From positions 1 through 24,000 of the forward strand of contig CANRNA010000005.1 in assembly GCA_947631805.1 (NCBI GenBank): a DNA stretch of 24,000 nt, read 5' to 3'. Below the pieces are notes generated by a model. That model saw only the letters and a program-made list of their open reading frames with translations. It made no database searches and was not told the DNA's origin. The translations under genes and the position numbers were made by a program. Each line of letters begins with the position of its first letter. Position 1 is the first letter of the stretch. The DNA comes from an uncultured Oscillospiraceae bacterium. GTDB taxonomy: Bacteria; Bacillota; Clostridia; Oscillospirales; Oscillospiraceae. Below, piece by piece: positions 6,332-13,308 of the stretch.

Positions 6332-7872
6332 GACGCCGCCTCCTTGTCCTTACGGCTGCCGGTCATCCGGTAGCCGATCTCCTCCTTGGAAAACGTCCCG
6401 GTGAACTCGCCGGTTATCCTGCCCTCGTAGAGGGTGATGATCCTGTCGGACAGGCGAAACACCTCGTCCAGGTCCGCCGAGGACAGCAGTATGGCGCAGC
6501 CGTGGTTGCGCCGGTCGATGATGTGGGAGTGGATGAACTCGATGGCCCCCACGTCCACGCCCCGGGTGGGCTGGGAGATGATGAGGATGGGGGTGTCGAA
6601 GGAGAACTCCCGGGCGATGACCACCTTCTGCATATTGCCGCCGGACATGGACCCGACGGTCACGTCCGTGCCAGCGCCACGGATGTCGAATTTCTCATAC
6701 AGCTCCTGGGCGTAGCGCTCGATGGTGGAGGTGCGCTGGTGAAAGCCGAAGCGGTTGAACCGGCGCTGGCGCTGCTTGCCGGTGAGCAGGTTGTCCGCCA
6801 CGGTGGCGTCCCGGCTCACGCCTGTGGCCAGCCGGTCCTCGGGCACGTGGGCCAAGCCCATGGCCCGTATCTGGCCGGGGGACAGGCCGGTGGCGTCCCG
6901 GCCGTCCAGGGTGACGGAGCCGCTCTCCGGCCTGCGCATGCCGGTGATGGCCTCTATCAGCTCGCTCTGGCCGTTGCCCTCGATGGCGGCGATGCCCAGC
7001 ACCTCTCCTGCCCGCACAGACAGGGACAGGCCGTTCACTGCCACGAGGCCCCGGTTGTCCCGGACCACCAGGTCCCGGACGCATATCATCTCCCGGCCGG
7101 GGACGCCGGTCTTCTCCAGGTGGTCGTAGAGCATGGGCCTGCCCACCATCATGGAGGCCAGGAGCTTTTCATCCACCTGGGCGGTGTCGCGCACGCCCAC
7201 CAGCTTTCCCTTGCGCATCACCCCTACCCGGTCGGATATGGCCATGACCTCGTAAAGCTTGTGGGTGATGATGATGACGGTCATGTTCCGCTCCCGGACC
7301 ACCCGGCGGATGACGGAAAACAGCTCGTCCGTCTCCTGGGGGGTCAGCACGGCGGTAGGCTCGTCCAGTATGAGTATCTCCGCCCCCCGGAAGAGGGTCT
7401 TCAATATCTCCACCCGCTGCTGCAGGCCCACGCTCAGCTCCTCCACCGGCAGATCCGCCTCCACCTCCAGGCCGAACTCCTCCACCAGATGCCGGGTCTG
7501 GCGCTCGGCGGCGGCGTTGTCGAAAAACACCCGCCAGCGCCGGGGCTCCCGGCTCATGACGATGTTCTGGGCCACGGTGAACGACGGCACCAGCATGAAG
7601 TGCTGGTGGACCATGCCCACGCCCATGCCGATGGCGGTCCGGGGGCTGAACTCGGTCACCTCCCGGTCGTTTATGAACACCTGCCCGTCGGTGGGGGCGT
7701 TGATGCCGTACAGCACGTTCATGAGGGTGGATTTGCCCGCGCCGTTTTCCCCCACCAGGGCGAAAACCTCGCCCTTGCGTATGTCCAGGGACACGTCGTC
7801 GTTGGCCAGCACTCCGGGGAAGGCCATGCTCACATGCCGGAAGCTCACGGCGATATCATCCAATGGGATCAC
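6328..7872 (-). CDS. Double-domain ABC ATPase of a BMP/Nup-type nucleoside importer
   Basis: This is a 514-aa ATPase with two fused nucleotide-binding domains (RbsA/YufO type) that powers the two permeases. Domain 1 is canonical: Walker A GENGAGKST (41-49), Q-loop Q90, signature LSVGLQQ (146-152), Walker B ILILDEP (166-172) and switch H204. Domain 2 is degenerate in the way usual for this family: the Walker A lysine is replaced (EGNGQSE, about 298-304), and the catalytic Glu region reads IISQPTRGVD, with Gln for Glu. The signature SMSGGNMQK remains. The frame begins with GTG at 7872, but a GAGGTGAT site overlaps it, so TTG at 7863 (511 aa) is an alternative start. Substrate is probably purine or pyrimidine nucleosides. 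Confidence 0.9.
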   Translation of the reverse strand: MIPLDDIAVSFRHVSMAFPGVLANDDVSLDIRKGEVFALVGENGAGKSTLMNVLYGINAPTDGQVFINDREVTEFSPRTAIGMGVGMVHQHFMLVPSFTVAQNIVMSREPRRWRVFFDNAAAERQTRHLVEEFGLEVEADLPVEELSVGLQQRVEILKTLFRGAEILILDEPTAVLTPQETDELFSVIRRVVRERNMTVIIITHKLYEVMAISDRVGVMRKGKLVGVRDTAQVDEKLLASMMVGRPMLYDHLEKTGVPGREMICVRDLVVRDNRGLVAVNGLSLSVRAGEVLGIAAIEGNGQSELIEAITGMRRPESGSVTLDGRDATGLSPGQIRAMGLAHVPEDRLATGVSRDATVADNLLTGKQRQRRFNRFGFHQRTSTIERYAQELYEKFDIRGAGTDVTVGSMSGGNMQKVVIAREFSFDTPILIISQPTRGVDVGAIEFIHSHIIDRRNHGCAILLSSADLDEVFRLSDRIITLYEGRITGEFTGTFSKEEIGYRMTGSRKDKEAAS

Positions 7873-7888
7873 CTCGTTTGCGGTTGAT

Positions 7889-7923
7889 AAAAAGGCGCGG
7901 AGCTTTTGAGAAAACTCCGCGCC
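7889..7923 (-). terminator. Terminator-like attenuator between the binding-protein and ATPase genes
   Basis: GGCGCGGAG (7894-7902) and CTCCGCGCC (7915-7923) form a perfect 9-bp stem, extended by TTTT/AAAA around a small loop. On the minus strand it is followed by TTTTT (complement of 7889-7893). It lies 16 bases past the binding-protein stop and just before the ATPase gene. Partial read-through would give the excess of binding protein over transporter that such operons normally need. Confidence 0.85.
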
Positions 7924-7939
7924 CTGTTGGGTATGGCGC

Positions 7940-8935
7940 TTATCTGGTGGTGTCCACCACGATGTTGCCGGAGATGATGGCCTCGGTGATGTCCGCGACC
8001 GACTCCTTCAGCTCGTCGGGTATCTGCTGGACAGAGCCCTCCTCGCCGTAGCCGATGCCGATGTAGCCGGTGGACATATCAGCCACCCAAGTGGTGCCCC
8101 AGCGGGAGTCGTCCCCGGAGGCGAGGGCGGACACGGCGTCGTAGATGGAGCTGCCCACTTCCTTCTTCATGGAGCAGATGATCACGTCTTCGTTGATGTA
8201 TTTCTGGTCGCTGTCCACGCCGATGGCGTAGAAGCCCTTCTCCGCGGCGGCCTCGAACACGCCATCGCCGGTGGCGGAGGCGATCTGGAAGATCACGTCC
8301 GCGCCCTGGTCGTTCAGGGCGAGAGCGCACTCCTTGCCCACGGCGGGGTCGGTGTAGGTGTTGGCGTAGTTGTGGACCACGTCGATGGTGGTCTCGTGCG
8401 CCTCGGCCCAGTACTGGGCGCCCTGCTCATAGCCCACGATGAAGTCGTTGATGGTGTCGGCGTCCTCGCCGCCCACCGCGCCGACAACGCCGCTCTCGCT
8501 CATGGCCGCGGCGATGTATCCGGCCAGGAAGGAGCCCTCGTTCTGGGCGTAGGTGATGTTGAGCACGTTTTCAATGGGCTCGGAGGTGGCGTTGTCGATC
8601 CATATCCACTTCACGTCGGGGTACTCGGGGGCCACGGTCTCGATGTCGTAGAACTCCCAGCCCACGCAGACCACGACGTCGGCCGCGTCGGCGGCGTTGC
8701 GCATCTGGGCGGTGTGGTTGTCGCCGCCGCATTCGATGGTGTTCATGGTGGTGATGACGCCGTCGTCCAGCAGGCGCTGCACGCCCTCCCGGGAGGAGTC
8801 ATAGAACGAGCGGTCGCCGAAGGTGTCGGCCACTACCAGGGCGACGGAGAGCCCGTCGTCTGCCAGAGCGCTGGCGGGGAAAAGGCATACGGTCATCACA
8901 GCGGCCAGCACGAGCGCGAGGATGCGTTTTTTCAT
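7940..8935 (-). CDS. BMP-family ABC transporter substrate-binding protein
   Basis: This is a 331-aa secreted binding protein of the BMP/Med family (NupN/PnrA-like), expected to capture nucleosides for the downstream importer. A signal peptide is clear: MKKR, a hydrophobic core, and an ALA-DD junction at about 24-28. The only Cys nearby (C17, in TVCLF) lacks a Gly/Ala/Ser at -1, so no lipobox is seen, unusual for a Gram-positive binding protein. The BMP fold appears in VALVVADTFGDRSFYDSS, the WIDNATSE region, YAQNEGSFLAGYIAA and the GVDSDQKY segment. The GGAGGT site eight bases before the ATG fixes the start. It leads the operon and is separated from the ATPase gene by an attenuator. Confidence 0.9.
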   Translation of the reverse strand: MKKRILALVLAAVMTVCLFPASALADDGLSVALVVADTFGDRSFYDSSREGVQRLLDDGVITTMNTIECGGDNHTAQMRNAADAADVVVCVGWEFYDIETVAPEYPDVKWIWIDNATSEPIENVLNITYAQNEGSFLAGYIAAAMSESGVVGAVGGEDADTINDFIVGYEQGAQYWAEAHETTIDVVHNYANTYTDPAVGKECALALNDQGADVIFQIASATGDGVFEAAAEKGFYAIGVDSDQKYINEDVIICSMKKEVGSSIYDAVSALASGDDSRWGTTWVADMSTGYIGIGYGEEGSVQQIPDELKESVADITEAIISGNIVVDTTR

Positions 8936-8987
8936 TTGTATGTACCTCCAGAATCATTATTGTTGAATAACTGCCGGGGTCAAACTG

Positions 8988-9016
8988 ATTATAACAATTT
9001 CCGCGCCGCGAATCAA
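8988..9016 (-). promoter_or_regulatory. Promoter of the BMP-type ABC operon
   Basis: On the minus strand, TTGATT (complement of 9011-9016), a 17-base spacer and a perfect TATAAT (complement of 8988-8993) lead into a leader of about 45 bases. That leader is too short for a purine riboswitch, and none is seen. Confidence 0.75.
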
Positions 9017-9100
9017 GGGGTTATGAGGGGTGCGCGATGAAATATCCATTTTTCGACGAAAAAATTTTGTGAAAACTGACCAGATTGTAGCAAAAATAAC

Positions 9101-9129
9101 TTGTCTTTTGCCCCGGAACCTCGTATAAT
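9101..9129 (+). promoter_or_regulatory. Promoter of the azoreductase-like gene
   Basis: TTGTCT (9101-9106), a 17-base spacer and TATAAT (9124-9129) are followed by a second TATAAT at 9135-9140 that has no matching -35. The predicted leader is about 20 bases. An AT-rich palindrome centred at 9056 (ATTTTTCG/CGAAAAAT) lies between this and the divergent ABC promoter and could be an operator. Confidence 0.7.
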
Positions 9130-9158
9130 AGCAGTATAATATGAAAGGAGGGGCCTCA

Positions 9159-9743
9159 ATGAAGAATGTTTTGCTTGTGGACTGCTGTATCCGGCGGGAG
9201 CAGTCCCGTACGGCCCGGCTCGCCCGGGCGTTCATCGCCGCTCTGGATCTGGAGCGGTTTTGCGTCAATGTGATACGGCCCGACCAGGAGAGGATGCGCC
9301 CTCTGACGGGGGAGACGCTGGCCGAGCGGGACAGGCTTCTGGCGGAGGGGGCTTTGAGCCGCCCTCGGTTCGATTACGCCCGCCAGTTCGCCGCGGCGGA
9401 CGACGTGGTCTTTGCCGCGCCCTTTTGGGACTTGAGCTTTCCTGCCCTGTTGAAAGTCTACGTGGAGAACATAAGCGTGGAGGGCATCACCTTCCGCACC
9501 ACGCCTGCGGGCCTGGAGGGCCTGTGCCAGGGCAAGCGGCTGATACTGCTCACCACCAGAGGCGGGTATTACGGCGGCACCCGTCTGGAGCAGGCCACCA
9601 CCTATCTGGCGGCGCTGGGGGAGTTCTTCGGCTTCGAGCAGTTCATCTGCATCGGGGCGGAGGGCCTTGACACGGGCATCGACCCGGAGGGGCCGATCGC
9701 CGAGGCGGAGGAGAGGGCCAAGGCCCTGGCCGCGTCCATGTGA
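9159..9743 (+). CDS. FMN-dependent NADH-azoreductase/quinone reductase-like flavoprotein
   Basis: This is a 194-aa cytosolic flavodoxin-fold oxidoreductase of the AzoR/NQO-like family, which reduces azo compounds or quinones using NAD(P)H and FMN. The N-terminal strand KNVLLVDCCIRREQSRTARLA matches the FMN phosphate-binding region. The signature APFWDLSFPALLKVYVENI (88-106) corresponds to the PMWNFxIPAxLKxYID segment of AzoR. TTRGGYYGG (132-140) is the third FMN-contacting loop. The ATG at 9141 precedes the AAAGGAGG site (9144-9151); the ATG at 9159, seven bases after it, is the real start. It stands alone with its own promoter and a GC-rich terminator. The physiological substrate cannot be told from the sequence. 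Confidence 0.85.
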   Translation: MKNVLLVDCCIRREQSRTARLARAFIAALDLERFCVNVIRPDQERMRPLTGETLAERDRLLAEGALSRPRFDYARQFAAADDVVFAAPFWDLSFPALLKVYVENISVEGITFRTTPAGLEGLCQGKRLILLTTRGGYYGGTRLEQATTYLAALGEFFGFEQFICIGAEGLDTGIDPEGPIAEAEERAKALAASM

Positions 9744-9763
9744 AGGAAGACGAATAAGAGACT

Positions 9764-9796
9764 ATACCGCCCGGCGGGTCACCCGCCGGGCGGTAT
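9764..9796. terminator. Bidirectional GC-rich terminator between the flavoprotein and TSUP genes
   Basis: There is a nearly perfect palindrome with 16-base arms, ATACCGCCCGGCGGGT (9764-9779) and its exact complement (9781-9796), around a single base. In practice it folds with a loop of about 5 bases. The U-rich tails are weak on both sides, but its place between convergent stop codons supports a terminator. Confidence 0.75.
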
Positions 9797-9809
9797 TATG
9801 GTGTTGGTG

Positions 9810-10592
9810 TCACTTTGTGTACTGCCAGACGTTGTAGACGCTGATGCAGATGATAACGGCCATCAGGCAGATGAAGAGCTTGTCCACCGCACGGCTGTCC
9901 ATGCGCTTGTTCAGGGTCCGGCCCACGATGCCGCCGCCGATGCCCCCGGCGATCATCAGCGCCAGCTCCGGCCAGCGGAAGGCGGGGACGGCCCCGGACA
10001 GCACCGTGACAAGAAAGCTCGCAAGCTGGCTGAACAGGATGATATAGAGGCTGTTGGCCGCGGCCTTTTTCGTCTCCATGCTGAAAAAGTAAAACAGTAC
10101 CACCAGATTGATGGGGCCGCCGCCGATGCCGAGGAAGCTGCTCATCAGCCCCAGAAACAGGCCGATCAGGGCGCTGAGGGCGGCGCTTTTCACATGCCGG
10201 GTGGGGATGCGGTCCTTTTTGACCGTGTAGAGCAGCGTGCCCAGGGTGATGAGGCCCAGACACACCGCCTGGACGGCGCTGACCGTCCCGGCGTTTCCAA
10301 ACATGGCCCGGACGGCGGAGAACAGCCGGTTGCCTGCCAGCCCTCCGGTCACGGCCCCCAGGATGAGGGGCAGGCCCGTCCCGGCCTCCACCTGCCTCTC
10401 ACCGGCCAGCAGGGACCGGCAGACGGAGTAGGCGCTCATGGACAGCACCGTGCAGCCGGAGAGGAACTGGATGGCGGCCACGGTCTCCAGGTGGAGCAGG
10501 TCCAGCACGGGCTTGATGATGACGCCCCCGCCTATGCCGCATATCGCCCCCACCACGCTGGCGAGAAAACTCACAGCGAGAAAAATGACCAC
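9810..10592 (-). CDS. TauE/SafE (TSUP) family membrane transporter
   Basis: This is a 260-aa polytopic membrane protein of the sulfite exporter TauE/SafE family. The N-terminal half holds the family motif AICGIGGGVIIKPVLDLL, repeated in degenerate form in the second half as SFLGIGGGPINLVVLFYFF. About eight hydrophobic helices fit the usual two-fold repeat. Members move organosulfur or other small anions; the substrate here is unknown and no sulfur-metabolism gene is adjacent. Translation starts at GTG (10590-10592), with GGGAGG six bases upstream. It is divergent from the sugar symporter gene and convergent with the flavoprotein gene, so it is monocistronic. Confidence 0.88.
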   Translation of the reverse strand: MVIFLAVSFLASVVGAICGIGGGVIIKPVLDLLHLETVAAIQFLSGCTVLSMSAYSVCRSLLAGERQVEAGTGLPLILGAVTGGLAGNRLFSAVRAMFGNAGTVSAVQAVCLGLITLGTLLYTVKKDRIPTRHVKSAALSALIGLFLGLMSSFLGIGGGPINLVVLFYFFSMETKKAAANSLYIILFSQLASFLVTVLSGAVPAFRWPELALMIAGGIGGGIVGRTLNKRMDSRAVDKLFICLMAVIICISVYNVWQYTK

Positions 10593-10627
10593 GGCGTTCC
10601 CTCCCTTTCCTCTCAGACTTTGCCACT

Positions 10628-10657
10628 ATCATACCCTGACAGGGGCGGAAAAGTCAA
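10628..10657 (-). promoter_or_regulatory. Promoter of the TSUP transporter gene
   Basis: On the minus strand, TTGACT (complement of 10652-10657), an 18-base spacer and TATGAT (complement of 10628-10633) lie just upstream of the GTG start. Confidence 0.6.
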
Positions 10658-10694
10658 TCCCTTCCGATGCGGATATGATAGAATTTGGAACGGC

Positions 10695-10723
10695 TTGACA
10701 TTTGCTCCGGGGTACGGGATAAT
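10695..10723 (+). promoter_or_regulatory. Promoter of the GPH symporter gene
   Basis: A perfect TTGACA (10695-10700), a 17-base spacer and GATAAT (10718-10723). The transcript would start near 10730, just upstream of a leader hairpin. Confidence 0.7.
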
Positions 10724-10736
10724 AATAAAGTATTGA

Positions 10737-10761
10737 CCCCGTCGGCCAGTGTCCGGCGGGG
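10737..10761 (+). other. Leader hairpin before the GPH symporter gene
   Basis: CCCCGTCGG (10737-10745) pairs with CCGGCGGGG (10753-10761) over nine positions including one G-U wobble, with a 7-base loop. It lies near the predicted 5' end and upstream of the AAGGAG site, so it may protect the mRNA 5' end or bind a regulator. It does not hide the ribosome binding site. Confidence 0.5.
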
Positions 10762-10783
10762 ATGAAAAAGGAGAGAAGGAAAG

Positions 10784-12175
10784 ATGAAGCTGACCCGTTC
10801 CCAGACCGTTGCCTTTGGTGCGGGCGCGGTGGGCAAGGACATGGTGTACGCCCTGTCCGCGTCCTACGTGATGTACTTTTACCAGGACATCCTGGGCCTG
10901 TCCGCCACATTCGTGGGGCTGATATTGATGATCGCCCGGGTGTTCGACGCCCTGAACGACCCGTTCATGGGCATTCTGGTGGCCAAGACCAGGACCAGAT
11001 GGGGCCGGTTCCGGCCCTGGCTCATCAGCGGCACGGTGCTCAACGCCCTTGTGCTGTACGCCCTGTTCGCCGCGCCCCAGGTGTCCGGCACGGGGCTGAT
11101 GGTGTATTTCGCGGTGGTGTACATCCTCTGGGGCGTGACCTATACCATGATGGACATACCCTACTGGTCCATGATACCGGCCGTCACCCAGACGCCCAAG
11201 GACCGGGAGAATCTCTCCGTGGTGGGGCGCACCTGCGCGGGCATAGGCTCGGCGGTCATCCAGGTGGGCACGCTCCTGGCGGTGAACGCCCTGGGAGCGG
11301 GCAACGAGCGGACGGGCTTCGCCCGCATCGCCCTGATCGTGGGGGTGGTGTTTGTGCTGGCGGAGATATTCTGCTGCGCCAAGGTCCGGGAGCACGACGG
11401 AGAGCGGATGGAGACCTCCTCGGTGGGGGAGATGTTCAGGGCGCTGTTTCGCAACGACCAGGCGATGATAACCGTGCTGGCCATCCTGATGATAAACGGG
11501 GCCCTGTATCTGACCAGCAACCTGGTCATCTACTTCTTCAAATACGACTTCGGCGGCGCCGGGTGGATGGGCAGCTACACCCTGTTTACCACCGTGGGCG
11601 GGGCCTGCCAGATCGTGGGCATGATGGTGATATATCCGTTGCTGCACAGGAAGCTGGGTAATACCAGCCTGTTCAAGGTGGCCCTGACTATGGCGATGGC
11701 GGGCTATGGGCTTATTCTGGCGGTGTGCTTCCTGGGGCTGGGGTCCAACATCATCCTGCTGTGCCTGTGCGGGGCGCTGGTGTTTGCCGCCAACGGCATC
11801 CTCACGGTGCTGACCACGGTGTTTTTGTCCAGCTCTGTGGACTACGGCCAGCTGAAGACGGGCCGCCGGGAGGAGAGCGTCATCTTCTCCATGCAGACCT
11901 TCGTGGTGAAGGCCGCCTCCGGCGTGGCGGTGTTCATCACCGGCATCGGCCTGGACATGATAGGGCTGGTGGGGGACAGCTCCGAGACCGGGGCGGTGGT
12001 GGCCCAGAGTGCCGGGACCATCATGGGCCTGCGGCTGCTGATGACCATACTGCCCATCCTGGGGCTGACGGTGGCCTTTGTGTTCTTCGCCCGGAAGTTC
12101 ACCCTCACCGACGAGCGGGTCCAGGAGATAGCGGATACCCTCCGGGCCGGAAAGACCGGCCAGCCGGACGCCTGA
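10784..12175 (+). CDS. GPH-family sugar:cation symporter (MelB-like MFS transporter)
   Basis: This is a 463-aa membrane transporter of the glycoside-pentoside-hexuronide:cation symporter family, with about 12 hydrophobic helices. The diagnostic cation-site motif ARVFDALNDPFMG places D55 and D59 at the same numbers as the two cation-binding Asp residues of E. coli MelB. It is followed by the basic cytoplasmic loop TRTRWGRFRPW. A second motif, MDIPYWSMIPAVTQTPKDRENL, matches the conserved loop after helix 4. Length is normal for the family. The ATG at 10784 follows a purine-rich AAGGAG(A)-type site. Likely substrates are glycosides or oligosaccharides that the adjacent GH3 enzyme could cleave after entry; the exact sugar is not visible. 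Confidence 0.9.
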   Translation: MKLTRSQTVAFGAGAVGKDMVYALSASYVMYFYQDILGLSATFVGLILMIARVFDALNDPFMGILVAKTRTRWGRFRPWLISGTVLNALVLYALFAAPQVSGTGLMVYFAVVYILWGVTYTMMDIPYWSMIPAVTQTPKDRENLSVVGRTCAGIGSAVIQVGTLLAVNALGAGNERTGFARIALIVGVVFVLAEIFCCAKVREHDGERMETSSVGEMFRALFRNDQAMITVLAILMINGALYLTSNLVIYFFKYDFGGAGWMGSYTLFTTVGGACQIVGMMVIYPLLHRKLGNTSLFKVALTMAMAGYGLILAVCFLGLGSNIILLCLCGALVFAANGILTVLTTVFLSSSVDYGQLKTGRREESVIFSMQTFVVKAASGVAVFITGIGLDMIGLVGDSSETGAVVAQSAGTIMGLRLLMTILPILGLTVAFVFFARKFTLTDERVQEIADTLRAGKTGQPDA

Positions 12176-12196
12176 CGGCGTACATACATAGACGAT

Positions 12197-12225
12197 CATC
12201 CCCCGGACCGGCGGTCCGGGGGATG
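12197..12225 (+). terminator. Strong hairpin after the GPH symporter gene (terminator-like, no U-run)
   Basis: CATCCCCCGGACC (12197-12209) and GGTCCGGGGGATG (12213-12225) form a perfect 13-bp stem with a GGC loop, 21 bases after the stop. No U-rich tail follows, so it may act as an mRNA 3'-end stabiliser rather than a classic intrinsic terminator. Its right arm is part of a 17-bp direct repeat found again at 12406-12422. Confidence 0.55.
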
Positions 12226-12422
12226 TCAGACTGTCAAAGGACGGATAAACGGGAGCGAAGGCCGGTCAGGCCGAGCCGCACGGCGGGCCGTGCGTGAAGT
12301 CAAAAGCCGCAGTACGTCAGGCTTTTGACTTCCTGCCGGGGGGATTCACTTCCCCCGAGCAGTTTATATCTGAGCTCGTCAAAAACTCGTTTTTTGACAA
12401 GCTCTCGGCGGTCCGGGGGATG
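12209..12422. repeat. Structured non-coding element bounded by a 17-bp direct repeat
   Basis: CGGCGGTCCGGGGGATG occurs at 12209-12225 and again, identical, at 12406-12422. Between the copies lie four more inverted repeats in series: GCACGGC/GCCGTGC (12278-12293); GAAGTCAAAAGCC/GGCTTTTGACTTC (12296-12308 and 12320-12332); CGGGGGGA/TTCCCCCG (about 12337-12357); and GAGCTcGTCAAAAA/TTTTTGACaAGCTC (about 12372-12405, one mismatch). No U-run follows any stem, and no gene with a ribosome binding site is present. It could be a dispersed intergenic repeat, a small RNA, or a 3' structured region for the convergent genes. Confidence 0.6.
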
Positions 12423-12433
12423 CGCTATCGTTG

Positions 12434-13297
12434 TCAATGGGCCAAGAAAAAGGCGCACTGGGCGTCGTTGCAGGCGCGGGCCTCCGGGGTGCGGATGTTC
12501 AGATGGAACACGTGGCCGATATCCGGCCTGTCGGGGGCGCCGTAGAGCACATACCGGCCGGGCACGCCCCGGGCCCGAAGAGCGCGGCACAGCAGGGGGG
12601 CCTGATCTTTGAGAAAATCGTGGTGGGAGGTCATGACCAGAGAGGGGGGAAAGGCGGGGGTGATGTGGGCCAGGGTGTCCGCCATGGGCAGCTTTTCCCG
12701 GGCGTCGGGGCCGAAATAGGCGCGCATCACCGCCTGGTCCATGGGACCGGGGGAGCCGTTGAAATCGTAGTGGCCGCTGTGAAAGGCCGCGGCCCGGATA
12801 TGTACCGGGGCCATGGGGAAGTCATACATCGCCCCGAAGGCGGGGTCGGTGAGCATGGCGCAGTACTGGGCGGCCAGCTGGGCCCCGGCGGAGTCGCCCA
12901 CCGTGAACAGCCGGTCCATGTCCAGACCGTGCTCCCCAGCGTGGGCCGCCGTCCAGGCGAAGGCGGCGTTCATATCCTCCACCGCCGCCGGGAAGGGGTG
13001 CTCCGGGGCCAGGCGGTAGGAGAAATTCACCACGGCGAAGCCCCGACGGGCCAGGTCCATGCAGTAGTACTGATATCTGTCCTTGTCCCCGTAGACCCAG
13101 CCGCCCCCGTGGACGCTGACGATCACGGGCAGGGGAGCCTTCCCGTCTCTGGGAAGGTACAGGTCCAGCAGGTTCCACCGGCCGTGGGGGCCGTAGGGGA
13201 TATCATCCAGCCGGACGACCTCCGGCGGGGTGGTAAGCCCCGCGTCCCGGACGTCGTCCGAGGCGGCGAATTGGGTGCGGATGTCCTTGTAGTCCAT
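12434..13297 (-). CDS. HSL-type alpha/beta hydrolase (esterase)
   Basis: This is a 287-aa cytosolic alpha/beta-hydrolase of the hormone-sensitive lipase group. The oxyanion-hole motif HGGGW lies at 63-67. The nucleophile elbow GDSAG places the catalytic Ser at 136, with D227 (SHHDFLKD) and H262 (GHVFH) completing the triad. No signal peptide is seen. The longer open frame from 13477 overlaps the GH3 gene and is not used: the ATG at 13297 has AGGAGG four bases before it and starts 11 bases after the GH3 stop, so the two genes form an operon. Pairing with a glycosidase suggests removal of acetyl or acyl groups from imported oligosaccharides, but this is inference; a peptidase or general esterase role is possible. 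Confidence 0.85.
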   Translation of the reverse strand: MDYKDIRTQFAASDDVRDAGLTTPPEVVRLDDIPYGPHGRWNLLDLYLPRDGKAPLPVIVSVHGGGWVYGDKDRYQYYCMDLARRGFAVVNFSYRLAPEHPFPAAVEDMNAAFAWTAAHAGEHGLDMDRLFTVGDSAGAQLAAQYCAMLTDPAFGAMYDFPMAPVHIRAAAFHSGHYDFNGSPGPMDQAVMRAYFGPDAREKLPMADTLAHITPAFPPSLVMTSHHDFLKDQAPLLCRALRARGVPGRYVLYGAPDRPDIGHVFHLNIRTPEARACNDAQCAFFLAH

Positions 13298-13308
13298 GGC
13301 GCCTCCTG

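Noticed and set aside
8936..9158. Purine riboswitch before the nucleoside-type ABC operon
   Set aside because: The leader after the predicted promoter is only about 45 bases and lacks the conserved purine-aptamer arms.
10613..12199. 528-codon minus-strand open frame opposite the GPH symporter
   Set aside because: His/Gln/Gly-rich shadow frame with no domain; the plus strand has a promoter, a ribosome binding site and a MelB-like protein.
12294..12545. Small plus-strand and minus-strand frames in the structured element (also 12300-12590, minus)
   Set aside because: No ribosome binding site or domain is seen, and both frames run into the esterase gene; the inverted repeats explain the open frames better than coding does.
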